A program made the translations under genes and the position numbers. The notes under the pieces were generated by a model, which searched no databases, had not been told where the DNA came from, and saw only the letters and a list, made by a program, of their open reading frames with translations. Below, piece by piece: positions 8,211 through 16,197 of a stretch of DNA of 33,277 bases. The stretch's first letter is position 1; each line of letters starts with the position of its first letter. Source of the stretch: Desulfobacterales bacterium (GTDB taxonomy: Bacteria; Desulfobacterota; Desulfobacteria; Desulfobacterales; JAHDSC01); assembly GCA_018432925.1 (NCBI GenBank), contig JAHDSC010000171.1, positions 1 to 33,277 on the forward strand, given 5' to 3'.

Positions 8211-8997
8211 TCCCGTTTTCCTTCAGCTTCGCATCGATATCCATTCTGGCGAAAACATCCTCGTTTCCGGCTGAACTTCCATTGAAAAACATATTGAACC
8301 CGAAACTTTTCAGGACCATGATCAGTTTATCGTTGAATTCGTTAAACGGAAAACAGTATGCCACGGGTGTGACACCCAAATTGGATTCGAACCATTTCAG
8401 GCATAGCTCCGTGTCGAATTTTATGTAGTCGATCCATTGTTGTTCCGACCTTTTCATAAGAACCTCGTCCCGGAAATTGTATCCCTGAAAGGCGAGCTTG
8501 GATCGAATGCTCCATTTTTTCGAATCCATCAACCGAATGTAGGGATGTTTTTCCAGTTTCCATTGACTGGAAGGCTTTTTGGGAGGAATATTTTCAACGA
8601 TGCTGTCGTGAAAATGACTATGGGCACCAATTAAAACCTGTTTATGGGAGGACAAAAGCTGAATTTCTTCCACGGTCATAAAATTCGTATATTCCCTCTT
8701 TACTAAGGCGTCATGCATGTATTTGGATGACTTGACGTATTCATGGGAGGCGCCGTTAAACATTTTTCGGGGTTTGCCCTGCTTAATGAATGAAGTGATA
8801 ATAAAAAAAAACATTTCATTGCCGGTTTTTTTTAGTATCGGAAAATAATAAAACTGGGAATAGAGTCCGTCGTCAAACGAGAGAATATAGTTTTCCAGAT
8901 CTAAATCAAAATAGGCTTCTTTGATGTTATGAATGCTTAAGATTTCCATTGCCCGATTCTTAATCAAATTTCCGTATAAAGCAATACGGTGGAACAT
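8200..8997 (-). CDS. Polysaccharide deacetylase-like protein (CE4/NodB fold)
   Basis: CE4 enzymes remove N- or O-acetyl groups from polysaccharides with a metal held by Asp and two His. The family motifs are present: ILSFDDG (motif 1 Asp pair), GAHSHFHDS (motif 2 HxxxH), and AYCFPFNEFND (motif 3). No signal peptide or membrane helix is visible, so it may act on cytoplasmic precursors. About 265 residues. The start is uncertain: the frame opens at a TTG at 9051 after a TAA, but no ribosome site is evident there. I chose the ATG at 8997, and a later ATG at 8949 is also possible. The gene is A+T-richer than its neighbours, a weak hint of recent acquisition. It overlaps the downstream acetyltransferase by 11 bases. 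Confidence 0.8.
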   Translation of the reverse strand: MFHRIALYGNLIKNRAMEILSIHNIKEAYFDLDLENYILSFDDGLYSQFYYFPILKKTGNEMFFFIITSFIKQGKPRKMFNGASHEYVKSSKYMHDALVKREYTNFMTVEEIQLLSSHKQVLIGAHSHFHDSIVENIPPKKPSSQWKLEKHPYIRLMDSKKWSIRSKLAFQGYNFRDEVLMKRSEQQWIDYIKFDTELCLKWFESNLGVTPVAYCFPFNEFNDKLIMVLKSFGFNMFFNGSSAGNEDVFARMDIDAKLKENGIGS

Positions 8998-9091
8998 GTA
9001 TTGCTTCGCAAAAAACGCTGCATTTTGAGTTCGGGAAATGGAATTCTTCAAGTTGCTGCACAGGCATTATTGCATAATTTTTTATTAAGAA

Positions 9092-9109
9092 ATACAGGAT
9101 TCCCTGTAT
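9092..9109. repeat. Palindrome in the divergent promoter region
   Basis: ATACAGG-ATTC-CCTGTAT, 7-bp perfect arms with a 4-base loop, followed on the plus strand by GTATTTTT. It lies about 95 bases upstream of the deacetylase ATG and 190 bases upstream of the selenoprotein gene. It could be an operator or an attenuator-like hairpin. Confidence 0.35.
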
Positions 9110-9158
9110 GTATTTTTCGGAATCGGTCCCGTAAGGTTTTATTTAACGGACGTCGAAA

Positions 9159-9182
9159 CTTTCGGTTTTTCCCTGCCGAAAG
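9159..9182. repeat. Inverted repeat CTTTCGG-N10-CCGAAAG
   Basis: Perfect 7-bp arms (9159-9165, 9176-9182) in the intergenic region shared by the deacetylase (-) and the flavoprotein gene (+). Spacing of one to two helical turns would fit a dimeric regulator, but no regulator is identifiable. Confidence 0.3.
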
Positions 9183-9243
9183 ATATCCATCAAGGCTTTC
9201 GTAATTATTCCGATCGAATTGAGATGATGGAAATTACTTTAAT

Positions 9244-9265
9244 CAACCGTTATTGAAAACGGTTG
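9244..9265 (+). repeat. Inverted repeat CAACCGTT-ATTGAA-AACGGTTG just before the Sec gene
   Basis: Perfect 8-bp arms with a 6-base spacer, ending 36 bases before the flavoprotein ATG and upstream of its AGGAGGAG ribosome site. There is no U-tract after it, so it is not a terminator. It could be an operator for a redox regulator or a 5' leader hairpin. Confidence 0.4.
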
Positions 9266-9301
9266 GATGCAACATGAACGATTACAGGAGGAGACCGCAT
9301 C

Positions 9302-10657
9302 ATGGGTAAAAAACGCCTGGTAGTTATCGGCGGGGACGCTGCGGGAATGAGTGCGGCTTCCCAGGTACGTCGCCGTAAACCGGATCTTGAAATTCTGGTA
9401 TTTGAGCGCAGTCCTTATACCTCTTATGCAGCCTGAGGTATTCCTTATTATGTCGGCAAGGTTGTCGACGATGTACGGAAACTGATCGCCCGGTCCCCTG
9501 AAACATTCCGGAAAAAGCAGAATATTGATGCCAGGATTCTGCATGAGGTCGTTGAAATAAGAACCGATCAGATGCGAGTGAAGGTTCGGGATCTGGAGAA
9601 CGGAAAAGAACGGTGGGAACCTTTCGATCAATTGATGATCGCAACGGGAGCAGTACCCATTCGTCCGGATCTTCCCGGATCGGATGCCGAAGGGATTTAC
9701 GGAGTAAACACTCTTCAAAGCGGCATTGAGGTCAGACGGATTGTCGACCAGGAAAAACCCAAAAGAGTCGTCATTATCGGAGGGGGATATATCGGTCTGG
9801 AAATGGCGGAAGCCTTCATTTTAAGGGGAATGGACGTGTCCCTGGTAGAGAGCTCCTCCGAGGTGATGAACACGCTGGATTCCGATATGGGAAATCTGGT
9901 CTCCGAGGCGCTCATGTGTGTTGGGGTTAAGCTGTTCAGAGAGGAAACCGCCGAGGGTTTTGAAACCGATAACGGAAAAGTAAAAGCTGTTATAACCGAT
10001 AAGCGCAGTATGCCGGCGGATATGGTGATCCTGGGGATGGGGGTTCGCCCCAACTCATCGCTGGCCGAAAACGCGGGTATTCCGTTGGGGGTAAAAGGTG
10101 CCATCAAGGTAAATGAACGGATGCAAACGGAAGTGGAAGGAATCTGGTCGGCCGGTGACTGCGTGGAGTCTTATCATATCGTCAGCCGAAAACCGTTTTA
10201 CGTTGCTCTCGGCACGGTCGCCAATAAACAGGGACGAATCGCAGGTATCAACATTGGAGGCGGATATAAAACCTTCCCCGGCGTAGTTGGAACAGCGGTC
10301 AGCAAAATCTGCGCGGTTGAGGTGGCTCGTACCGGTCTTCAAGAAAAAGAAATTCATCGGCTTGGGCTGGAATTCGTAACCGCGAAAATAAAGAGTCATA
10401 CCCGTGCACGCTATTATCCGGATGCCGGTCCGATCACCGTAAAAGTTCTGGCGGAAAAGGGTAGCGGGCGCTTTCTCGGAGGCCAAATTGTAGGAATTGA
10501 GGGCGCAGCCAAGCGGATCGATGTTTTGGCCACCGCATTACATGCCGGTTTTACCTTGGACCAGATGATTCATCTCGATTTGAGCTATGCGCCGCCATAC
10601 TCTCCCGTATGGGATCCGGTACTGATCGCGGTTCGCATGGCAATGAAACAATTATAG
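9302..10657 (+). CDS. Selenocysteine-containing CoA-disulfide reductase/NADH-oxidase family flavoprotein (TGA = U45)
   Basis: 451 residues when the TGA at 9434-9436 is read through. The start ATG follows AGGAGGAG. The FAD motif VVIGGDAAGMSAASQ (7-21) leads to PYTSYAA-U45-GIPYYVG. In CoA-disulfide reductases and NADH oxidases this position is the single redox-active Cys (Cys43 of the Staphylococcus aureus enzyme, from memory). The second dinucleotide site is VVIIGGGYIGLEMAEAF, and the C-terminal dimerisation domain has DLSYAPPYSPVWDP. No other stop or frameshift occurs, and the length matches the family. The expected chemistry is NAD(P)H-dependent reduction of a disulfide, persulfide, polysulfide or oxygen. 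Rubrerythrin starts 34 bases downstream. Alternatives are a single-nonsense pseudogene or a sequencing error, both less likely given the exact position. The 361-codon ORF from 9572 is the C-terminal part only. Confidence 0.88.
9437..9480 (+). promoter_or_regulatory. Candidate bacterial SECIS hairpin downstream of the TGA
   Basis: GTCG (9452-9455) pairs with CGAC (9466-9469) around a 10-base loop that begins with G and contains GG at 9460-9461. Below it, TTCC (9441-9444) can pair with GGAA (9477-9480) across an internal loop. The apical loop begins 19 bases after the TGA, inside the distance range known for SelB-recognised bacterial SECIS elements. The fold was made by eye and no energy was calculated. 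Confidence 0.55.
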
Positions 10658-10691
10658 CTTTTTTTGCAGATAAACGTATGGGAGAGAATCC

Positions 10692-11240
10692 ATGAAACAG
10701 ATGACGGAACAAAATCTCATCAATGCATTCGGCGGGGAAAGTATGGCCCACATGCGCTATCTATCCTTCGCCCGGCAGGCAGGGAAGGAAAATTACCCGA
10801 ATGTTGCGAGATTGTTCGAAGCCGTTTCATATTCAGAAAGCATTCATGCACAGGATCATTACCGAGAGCTCCGGCATTTGGACGGGGGTTTTGTTGCGAA
10901 CAGTATGGGGACATTCGGCCCGGGAGATACCCTTAAAAATTTAAAGCTGGCGATCGCGGGGGAAACCTTCGAAATAACGGAAATGTATCCGGTCTACATG
11001 GAAGTCGCCAGGTTTCAAAATGAAAAAGAGGCTTTCCGGAGTTTTGAATGGTCCTATCAAACGGAACGTATGCACCGGAAACTATTTGAAAAGGCGAAAG
11101 CGGCCGTGGAAAATCAAAAGGATGTACAGATCGGTCCCGTACAGGTATGTGGGGTTTGTGGTTATACACTGGAAGGGGATGCGCCCGATCCTTGTCCCGT
11201 CTGTGGCGTTAAAAAGGAGAATTTCAAAGCGCACACATAA
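10692..11240 (+). CDS. rbr: Rubrerythrin
   Basis: 182-residue non-haem iron peroxidase of anaerobes, reducing H2O2 with electrons from rubredoxin or NAD(P)H systems. The N-terminal ferritin-like four-helix domain carries the di-iron ligand motifs around E16 (GESMAHMRY), E43, E91-E94 (GETFEITEMYP), and E125/H128 (QTERMHRK). The C-terminal rubredoxin-like domain has C153, C156, C168 and C171 (CGVCGYTL...CPVCGVKKENF). The start follows GGGAGAG by about 6 bases. It is 34 bases downstream of the selenocysteine flavoprotein, most likely in one operon. That flavoprotein could supply reducing power, though this link is inferred from position only. Confidence 0.95.
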   Translation: MKQMTEQNLINAFGGESMAHMRYLSFARQAGKENYPNVARLFEAVSYSESIHAQDHYRELRHLDGGFVANSMGTFGPGDTLKNLKLAIAGETFEITEMYPVYMEVARFQNEKEAFRSFEWSYQTERMHRKLFEKAKAAVENQKDVQIGPVQVCGVCGYTLEGDAPDPCPVCGVKKENFKAHT

Positions 11241-11300
11241 AAATTGATATTACCCTCGGCCGGTGAAAATCGGCATGCCTTTCATTTCAAGAATATGGTT

Positions 11301-13082
11301 TTATACTTTGCATTCGTAAGGATCGCATTTTGAAGCGTGATCGTAATGATGAGCCTCTTCTCCCTCGCCCAGTTCCAGCACTTGAACCGATTTGCTTCCA
11401 TATCGATAAATCGTGATACCTTTGAGTTTCAGTTTCCACGCCATCCAATAGATGTTCGCCACCTCCTCGAACGTCGCTTCTTGGGGAAGATTGACGGTTT
11501 TGGAAACCGAATTATCCACGTATCGCTGAAAAGCCGCCTGGATTTGAAGATGCCGTTCCGGCGATATTTCGAGAGCCGTCACAAAGAGCTTTTTCAGTTC
11601 TTCTGGAATGTTTCTCACCTCTTTGAGCTGCTTTTTCTCCAAAATTTCACTAAGGATTTTTTCTCGATTCAGTCCCAGGCGATCCAAGTAATCAAGAAAC
11701 AAAGAATTCGTCTCAAAAAGAGTCTGCCCGTTGAGCACGTTCGACCGTTTGTACACCAAAGCGAACAAGGGTTCGATGCTCGGGCTCGTGCCGGCAATGA
11801 TACTGATCGTACCGGTAGGTGCAATAGCCGTTCGGGTGGCATTCCGGACGCGAATCCCCTGCCTCTCATAGACGCTTCCTTTCCAATTGGGGAAAACGCC
11901 TCGCTCCTCGGCAAGCCGTCGGGACGCCTTGAAAGCCTCCTCAGAAATGAACCGCATAATAGTTTCGGCTGTCTTGACGGCTTCATCGGAATCATAGGAA
12001 ATCCCGAGCCGGATGAGCATTTCTGCAAATCCCATCACACCCAGACCGATTTTTCGATTACCCCGCGTCATCATTGCGATATTTTCGAGCGGATACCTGC
12101 TGACCTCTATCACATCATCCATAAACCGAACCGCCTCGTGGGTGATTCTTCGCAATTTGTCCCAATCCAACACCGCGCCATTTTTTTTCCGTCGGACCAG
12201 ATTCGCAAGATTTAAAGACCCCAAATTACATGATTCGTATGGGAAAAGCGGAATTTCTCCGCATGGATTCGTGGCTTCAATCATACCCAAACCCGGAGTA
12301 GGATTCGTTCGATTAATTTCATCGAGAAAAAGCAAACCAGGGTCCCCCGTTTGCCATGCCGCTTTGACAATGGCATCAAATACTTCCCTGGCCTTCAGGG
12401 TACCGGCAGACCGCCCGGAGCTCGGATGAATCAATTCGTAGATCTTGTCGTTTTGGACCGCTTCCATAAAAATATCCGTAACTCCTACGGAGATATTAAA
12501 ATTTTGAAATGAATCCTCATCCAGTTTCGCGGAAATGAATTCAAAAATATCCGGATGATCGACACGAAGAACTCCCATGTTGGCGCCTCTTCGTTTCCCG
12601 CCCTGTTTGATATTCTGCGTGGCACAGTCGAAAATTTTCATAAAGGAAACCGGTCCGGAGGCCTCGCCGGATGTGGAGGCCACGAACTCGCCTTTTGGTC
12701 GAAGACGTGAAAATGAAAAACCCGTTCCCCCGCCGGTACGCTGCACAAGCGCCATTTCCTTTACCGCATCGAAGATCTCCTCTATCGAATCTCCCACTGG
12801 AAGAACAAAGCAAGCGCTAAGCTGTCCAAGGGGTTTTCCGGCATTCATCAGGGTAGGGGAATTAGGCAAAAAATCCAGTGAGGTAAGTAAACGATGGTAT
12901 TTATCTCGCCAATCAACCGCGTCCCGAGCATTGTTTAATAAAAGCTCCGCATAGGAAACTCCAAGCGAAACAGCCTCAAAAAGCTGCTCGGCGGTCTCAA
13001 CAATCCGTCGTTTTGCGTCCCGATGGAGGTAGCGAGCTTCCAAAACCTTTAACGCGTTTTTTGAAAGCTTTATAATCGGCAT
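11301..13082 (-). CDS. nrdJ: Adenosylcobalamin-dependent (class II) ribonucleotide reductase
   Basis: 593 residues. Makes deoxyribonucleotides using a B12-derived radical, so it needs no oxygen and no second subunit. Catalytic core: the redox pair C91 (QLSACFVLP) and C285 (ESCNLGSL), the NPCGE loop (272-276) with C274 as the thiyl radical site, and the glycine-rich GGGTGFSFSR. TRTAIAPTGTISIIAGTSPSIEP forms the phosphate-binding loop. The C-terminal tail ends CDPYECKV, giving the CxxxxC pair that shuttles reductant. No N-terminal ATP-cone is present, so dATP inhibition at an activity site is not expected. The ATG at 13082 is the only start before an in-frame TAA, though its ribosome site is weak. 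I saw no cobalamin riboswitch upstream. Confidence 0.95.
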   Translation of the reverse strand: MPIIKLSKNALKVLEARYLHRDAKRRIVETAEQLFEAVSLGVSYAELLLNNARDAVDWRDKYHRLLTSLDFLPNSPTLMNAGKPLGQLSACFVLPVGDSIEEIFDAVKEMALVQRTGGGTGFSFSRLRPKGEFVASTSGEASGPVSFMKIFDCATQNIKQGGKRRGANMGVLRVDHPDIFEFISAKLDEDSFQNFNISVGVTDIFMEAVQNDKIYELIHPSSGRSAGTLKAREVFDAIVKAAWQTGDPGLLFLDEINRTNPTPGLGMIEATNPCGEIPLFPYESCNLGSLNLANLVRRKKNGAVLDWDKLRRITHEAVRFMDDVIEVSRYPLENIAMMTRGNRKIGLGVMGFAEMLIRLGISYDSDEAVKTAETIMRFISEEAFKASRRLAEERGVFPNWKGSVYERQGIRVRNATRTAIAPTGTISIIAGTSPSIEPLFALVYKRSNVLNGQTLFETNSLFLDYLDRLGLNREKILSEILEKKQLKEVRNIPEELKKLFVTALEISPERHLQIQAAFQRYVDNSVSKTVNLPQEATFEEVANIYWMAWKLKLKGITIYRYGSKSVQVLELGEGEEAHHYDHASKCDPYECKV

Positions 13083-13276
13083 GTTTGCAGACCATCTGAT
13101 TTAAAATTGGACGATTTTCTTTTCTTAAGATAGGATGACCCGTGACTCAATGATCGCAAAGAAAAAAAGAATGGAGCCGGCGGCGGCAATTAACAGGCAA
13201 TCATCACGCTTCCGGGGGCGGCATTGTAGACTATACGGACGGGCAAACCGCCTTCGACAGGATAGGGTCCATTTAT

Positions 13277-13648
13277 TCATAAACCGGGAAGTATCGACTT
13301 CACAAGAGAAATTATTTCATGCGCCGTGGATGATCCTTTTGAGACGAAAAACTCGGCGCCGCATTCTTGCGCTGCCTCTCGATATTCCGGCGAATCGTGG
13401 CTCGTGATAATAATCACCACGGTATGCGGGCACCGAGTTTTAACTTTTTTCGTCAGAACAAAACCGTTTTCTCCCGGCAGCTTAACATCCATAAAGACTA
13501 TATCCGGGCAGAAGCTGTTTATCTTTTCAAGCGCTTCGGTTCCTTCCGCCGCCTCGCTGATCATTATGGAATTAATATGCGTAGCCAGGGTTTCTTTAAG
13601 TGCCCGGCGGAATACGGCACTATCCTCAACAATCAAAATCTCGGGCAT
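13277..13648 (-). CDS. CheY-like single-domain response regulator
   Basis: 123 residues comprising only a receiver domain: acidic pocket VEDS (E8, D9), phospho-acceptor D54 in VFMDVKLP, ITSHDS (Thr/Ser switch) and FFVSKGSS (conserved Lys). With no output domain it must act by protein contact, for example with a kinase phosphorelay. AGAGGAG lies 6 bases before the ATG. It is divergent from the NarL-type regulator at 14036, with no adjacent kinase. The receiver-containing kinase at 7-1467 is the only kinase in the window. Single transcription unit; no terminator is evident after it. Confidence 0.92.
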   Translation of the reverse strand: MPEILIVEDSAVFRRALKETLATHINSIMISEAAEGTEALEKINSFCPDIVFMDVKLPGENGFVLTKKVKTRCPHTVVIIITSHDSPEYREAAQECGAEFFVSKGSSTAHEIISLVKSILPGL

Positions 13649-14035
13649 TATTCTCCTCTTTATTTATCGACCCCGACCCCCCATGTTGCATAACCTGCAT
13701 ATTTCATTTAAAAACAGCTTGTTAAATAAATCGTTTACAAAAATCCGGTAAAATTGTATATGGGTATAAGACTGTATTTGTCATTTTATTACACTTTATT
13801 CTTGAATGCGTCGACCCTACTTGATCCATTAGTTCCATTCTATTAAAGGCTACCATCGCATACGGTTTTGGGGCGTGTCGGTCTTCCGACATCGATCCCA
13901 TGTTACGCGATTAATATTCCGCCTGATCTCAGAAGCGAGGCTCTGCATGAAAGAGTCACGAAACGTCACGGAAACGATCGGTAGAACTTTGTGCTTGGAT
14001 TCTTCTGATTTCTTCAATTTGCCTGGGAGTTTGTT
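13649..14035. other. Divergent intergenic region between two response regulators
   Basis: 387 bases holding the CheY-like gene leader and the probable promoter of the NarL-type gene (13734-13762). An open frame at 13875-14108 (+) overlaps the regulator start, has no ribosome site and looks like chance. Nothing else recognised. Confidence 0.45.
13734..13762 (+). promoter_or_regulatory. Possible sigma-70 promoter
   Basis: TTTACA (13734-13739), a 17-base spacer, and TATATG (13757-13762). It is about 270 bases upstream of the NarL-type regulator, which would imply a long leader, so the assignment is tentative. Confidence 0.3.
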
Positions 14036-14692
14036 GTGGGTAAAAAAAAGAAAATCGTCATCGCGGAAGATCATACGATACTCAGGGAGGGATTACGGGC
14101 GTTATTAAGCGCCAACGATGATTTTGATATCGTCGGCGAAGCGGCAGACGGCATCACGGCAATCCGATGTGTGGAACAGTATCGTCCCGACCTGATCATC
14201 CTGGATCTTTCCATGCCCAAAATGACGGGAATATCGGCAATTAAAGAAATAAAAAGTCGGTTTTCCGAAACAAAAATTTTGGCTCTAACCATTCACAAAT
14301 CCGAGGAATATATCCTTGAGGCCTTCAAGTCCGGTGCAAACGGATACTGCCTGAAAGGCAGCACCCACAAGGAGTTGGTTACCGCCATCAAAAACGTTTT
14401 ATCCGGAAAAATCTACCTGAGCCCGGAAATTTCGGAAACCGTTCTGCAGGGATACCTTGAAGGAAAAAAAACCCTTAAATCCGCATCCACTTGGGATTCG
14501 ACCACTCAGCGTGAACGCGACGTCCTCAAACTCATCGGCGAAGGATATAAAAATAAGGAAATCGCGGATTACCTTTGCATCAGCGTCAAAACGGTCGAAA
14601 AACATCGATCCAACCTGATGAAAAAATTAGGTCTCCATAATGCATCCGCTCTAACGGCGTATGCAATCGAAAAAGGGCTCGTTATTAGATAG
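14036..14692 (+). CDS. NarL/FixJ-family response regulator (receiver + LuxR HTH)
   Basis: 218 residues. Receiver domain 5-120 has AEDH (E11, D12), phospho-acceptor D57 in LIILDLSMP, and LKGST near the conserved Lys. The LuxR-type helix-turn-helix (about 155-212) has TTQRERDVLKLIGEGYKNKE, then the recognition helix CISVKTVEKHRSN. A DNA-binding transcription factor activated by a HisKA_3 kinase. The kinase at 7-1467 is of the right class, but 12.6 kb away. The start is GTG at 14036 with GGGAG 7 bases before it; no ATG is suitably placed. It converges with malQ, the stops being 8 bases apart, so no separate terminator fits between them. Confidence 0.93.
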   Translation: MGKKKKIVIAEDHTILREGLRALLSANDDFDIVGEAADGITAIRCVEQYRPDLIILDLSMPKMTGISAIKEIKSRFSETKILALTIHKSEEYILEAFKSGANGYCLKGSTHKELVTAIKNVLSGKIYLSPEISETVLQGYLEGKKTLKSASTWDSTTQRERDVLKLIGEGYKNKEIADYLCISVKTVEKHRSNLMKKLGLHNASALTAYAIEKGLVIR

Positions 14693-14700
14693 CTGCCTCC

Positions 14701-16197
14701 TTACACCCTTTCATATATCTCCGTCATCTCTCGCAGATTGCCGGCCAGGGTTGGTGTCAACTGACCCGGCAAAAGGCGCCATTTCCAGTTTCCTTCTGTT
14801 TTGGCAGGTCGGTTCATTCGGGATTCATCGCCGAGTCCAAGGATGTCCTGCATGGGAAAAATGGCCAGACGTGCAGGTGACATCATGGCAAGCCGGATCA
14901 TTTCCCAATGAAGTTCATTAATGGGCACCCGCCGCCCCAGATACCGAAACAACCGGCTCCTTTCGTGAACCGTTGCCTCCTTTTCAAACCAACCCTTAAC
15001 CGTATTGTTGTCGTGAGTTCCGGTATAAACAACGCAATTTTTCTCAAGATTATGGGGCAGGTAGGAACTGGAGGGAAAATCTTCCCCGAATGCGAAAAGC
15101 AGCAGCCTCATCCCGGGGAATTGAAACCGGTGCATAATTTCTTTGACCTCCGGGGTAATCGTGCCAAGGTCTTCCGCGATAATGGGCAAACAGTGAAACC
15201 TCTTGAGCAAATGCTTGAAAAAATCCGCTCCCGGTGCTTTGACCCAATGGCCGTTGATCGCCGTTTTTTCGCCTGCCGGAATCTCCCAATATGCGACAAA
15301 CCCCCGAAAATGATCGATTCTTAAGGCGTCAAATAAAGACAGGTTTCGTTTGATTCGGCCAATCCACCACCGATACCCGGTTGCTTTCAACTTGTTCCAT
15401 CGATAAAGCGGATGCCCCCAGAGCTGGCCGGTGGCGCTGAAATAATCAGGCGGCACGCCGGCAACAGCAACAGGTTTTTTTTCCTTGTCCAATTTGAACA
15501 ACTCCGGATTTGCCCAAAGATCCGAACTCTCGTAATTCACGTAAATCGGGATATCCCCCAGTATCTGGATTCCCCGCTGATTACAATAAACCTTCAATCT
15601 TTTCCATTGCTTAAAAAAAATATATTGAAGAAACTTTCCTCTTTCAACGAATCGGTCAAGCTTTTTTAAGGCAATTTGCACGGCGACCGATTTTCTGTCC
15701 CTGAGGAGCCGGGGCCATTCGGACCAGGAACGTTTTCGAAAACAGGATTTGATTGCATTGAATAAAACGAAATCATCGAGCCAGTCTGCGTTTTGACGGC
15801 AAAAGTTTTCAAATTCATCACGATCCGCTTTTGCTTTAAATCGCAGATATGCTCGTTTAAAAAGCTTTCCTTTGTAAGCAATGACGGATCGGAAGTGTAC
15901 TCGTTCCTTTGGAAAACAAGGCGGCGGATCCAGTTCCGCCAATGTGAGCAAACCATCTTTCACTAAAAGCGCCGGGCTTATGAGTAAAGGGTTGCCTGCA
16001 AAGGCCGATACACTGTGATAAGGCGAATCGCCGGAGCTGGGGCTGGTCGGATTTAATGGAAGAACCTGCCAGAAACTCTGGCCCGTTTGAAAAAGAAAAT
16101 CCGCGAACCGGTAAGCCCATGGCCCCATATCTCCTATTCCATATGCGGAAGGCAGCGAAGTGATGTGCAGAAGGATTCCGCTTGCCCTTCGTCTCAT
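14701..16197 (-). CDS. malQ: 4-alpha-glucanotransferase (amylomaltase, GH77)
   Basis: 498 residues. Transfers 1,4-alpha-glucan segments between maltodextrins and releases glucose. Family motifs in order: GILLHITSLPSAYGIGDMG (8-26), WQVLPLNPT with SGDSPYHS, LRIDHFRGF (catalytic Asp), PIIAEDLGTITPEV (acid/base Glu), and YTGTHDNNT. It overlaps treY by four bases (ATGA) with GAGGCG before the start, so it is translationally coupled and last in the treZ-GH57-treY-malQ series. It would lengthen short maltodextrins so that TreY (which needs several glucose units) can use them. The released glucose is a possible acceptor for TreT. Confidence 0.95.
   Translation of the reverse strand: MRRRASGILLHITSLPSAYGIGDMGPWAYRFADFLFQTGQSFWQVLPLNPTSPSSGDSPYHSVSAFAGNPLLISPALLVKDGLLTLAELDPPPCFPKERVHFRSVIAYKGKLFKRAYLRFKAKADRDEFENFCRQNADWLDDFVLFNAIKSCFRKRSWSEWPRLLRDRKSVAVQIALKKLDRFVERGKFLQYIFFKQWKRLKVYCNQRGIQILGDIPIYVNYESSDLWANPELFKLDKEKKPVAVAGVPPDYFSATGQLWGHPLYRWNKLKATGYRWWIGRIKRNLSLFDALRIDHFRGFVAYWEIPAGEKTAINGHWVKAPGADFFKHLLKRFHCLPIIAEDLGTITPEVKEIMHRFQFPGMRLLLFAFGEDFPSSSYLPHNLEKNCVVYTGTHDNNTVKGWFEKEATVHERSRLFRYLGRRVPINELHWEMIRLAMMSPARLAIFPMQDILGLGDESRMNRPAKTEGNWKWRLLPGQLTPTLAGNLREMTEIYERV

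Noticed and set aside
9434..9436. In-frame TGA as a pseudogene mutation or the reason to start the flavoprotein at 9572
   Set aside because: A start at 9572 would remove the FAD-binding strand and catalytic site and has no ribosome site. The TGA is exactly at the catalytic cysteine codon and the rest of the gene is intact.
11337..12215. 292-codon plus-strand frame inside nrdJ
   Set aside because: Antisense shadow of nrdJ, which carries all catalytic motifs in the other strand.
13083..13276. Possible cobalamin riboswitch or tRNA near nrdJ
   Set aside because: No B12-box-like conserved core or cloverleaf could be traced by eye; only scattered GC-rich complementarity.
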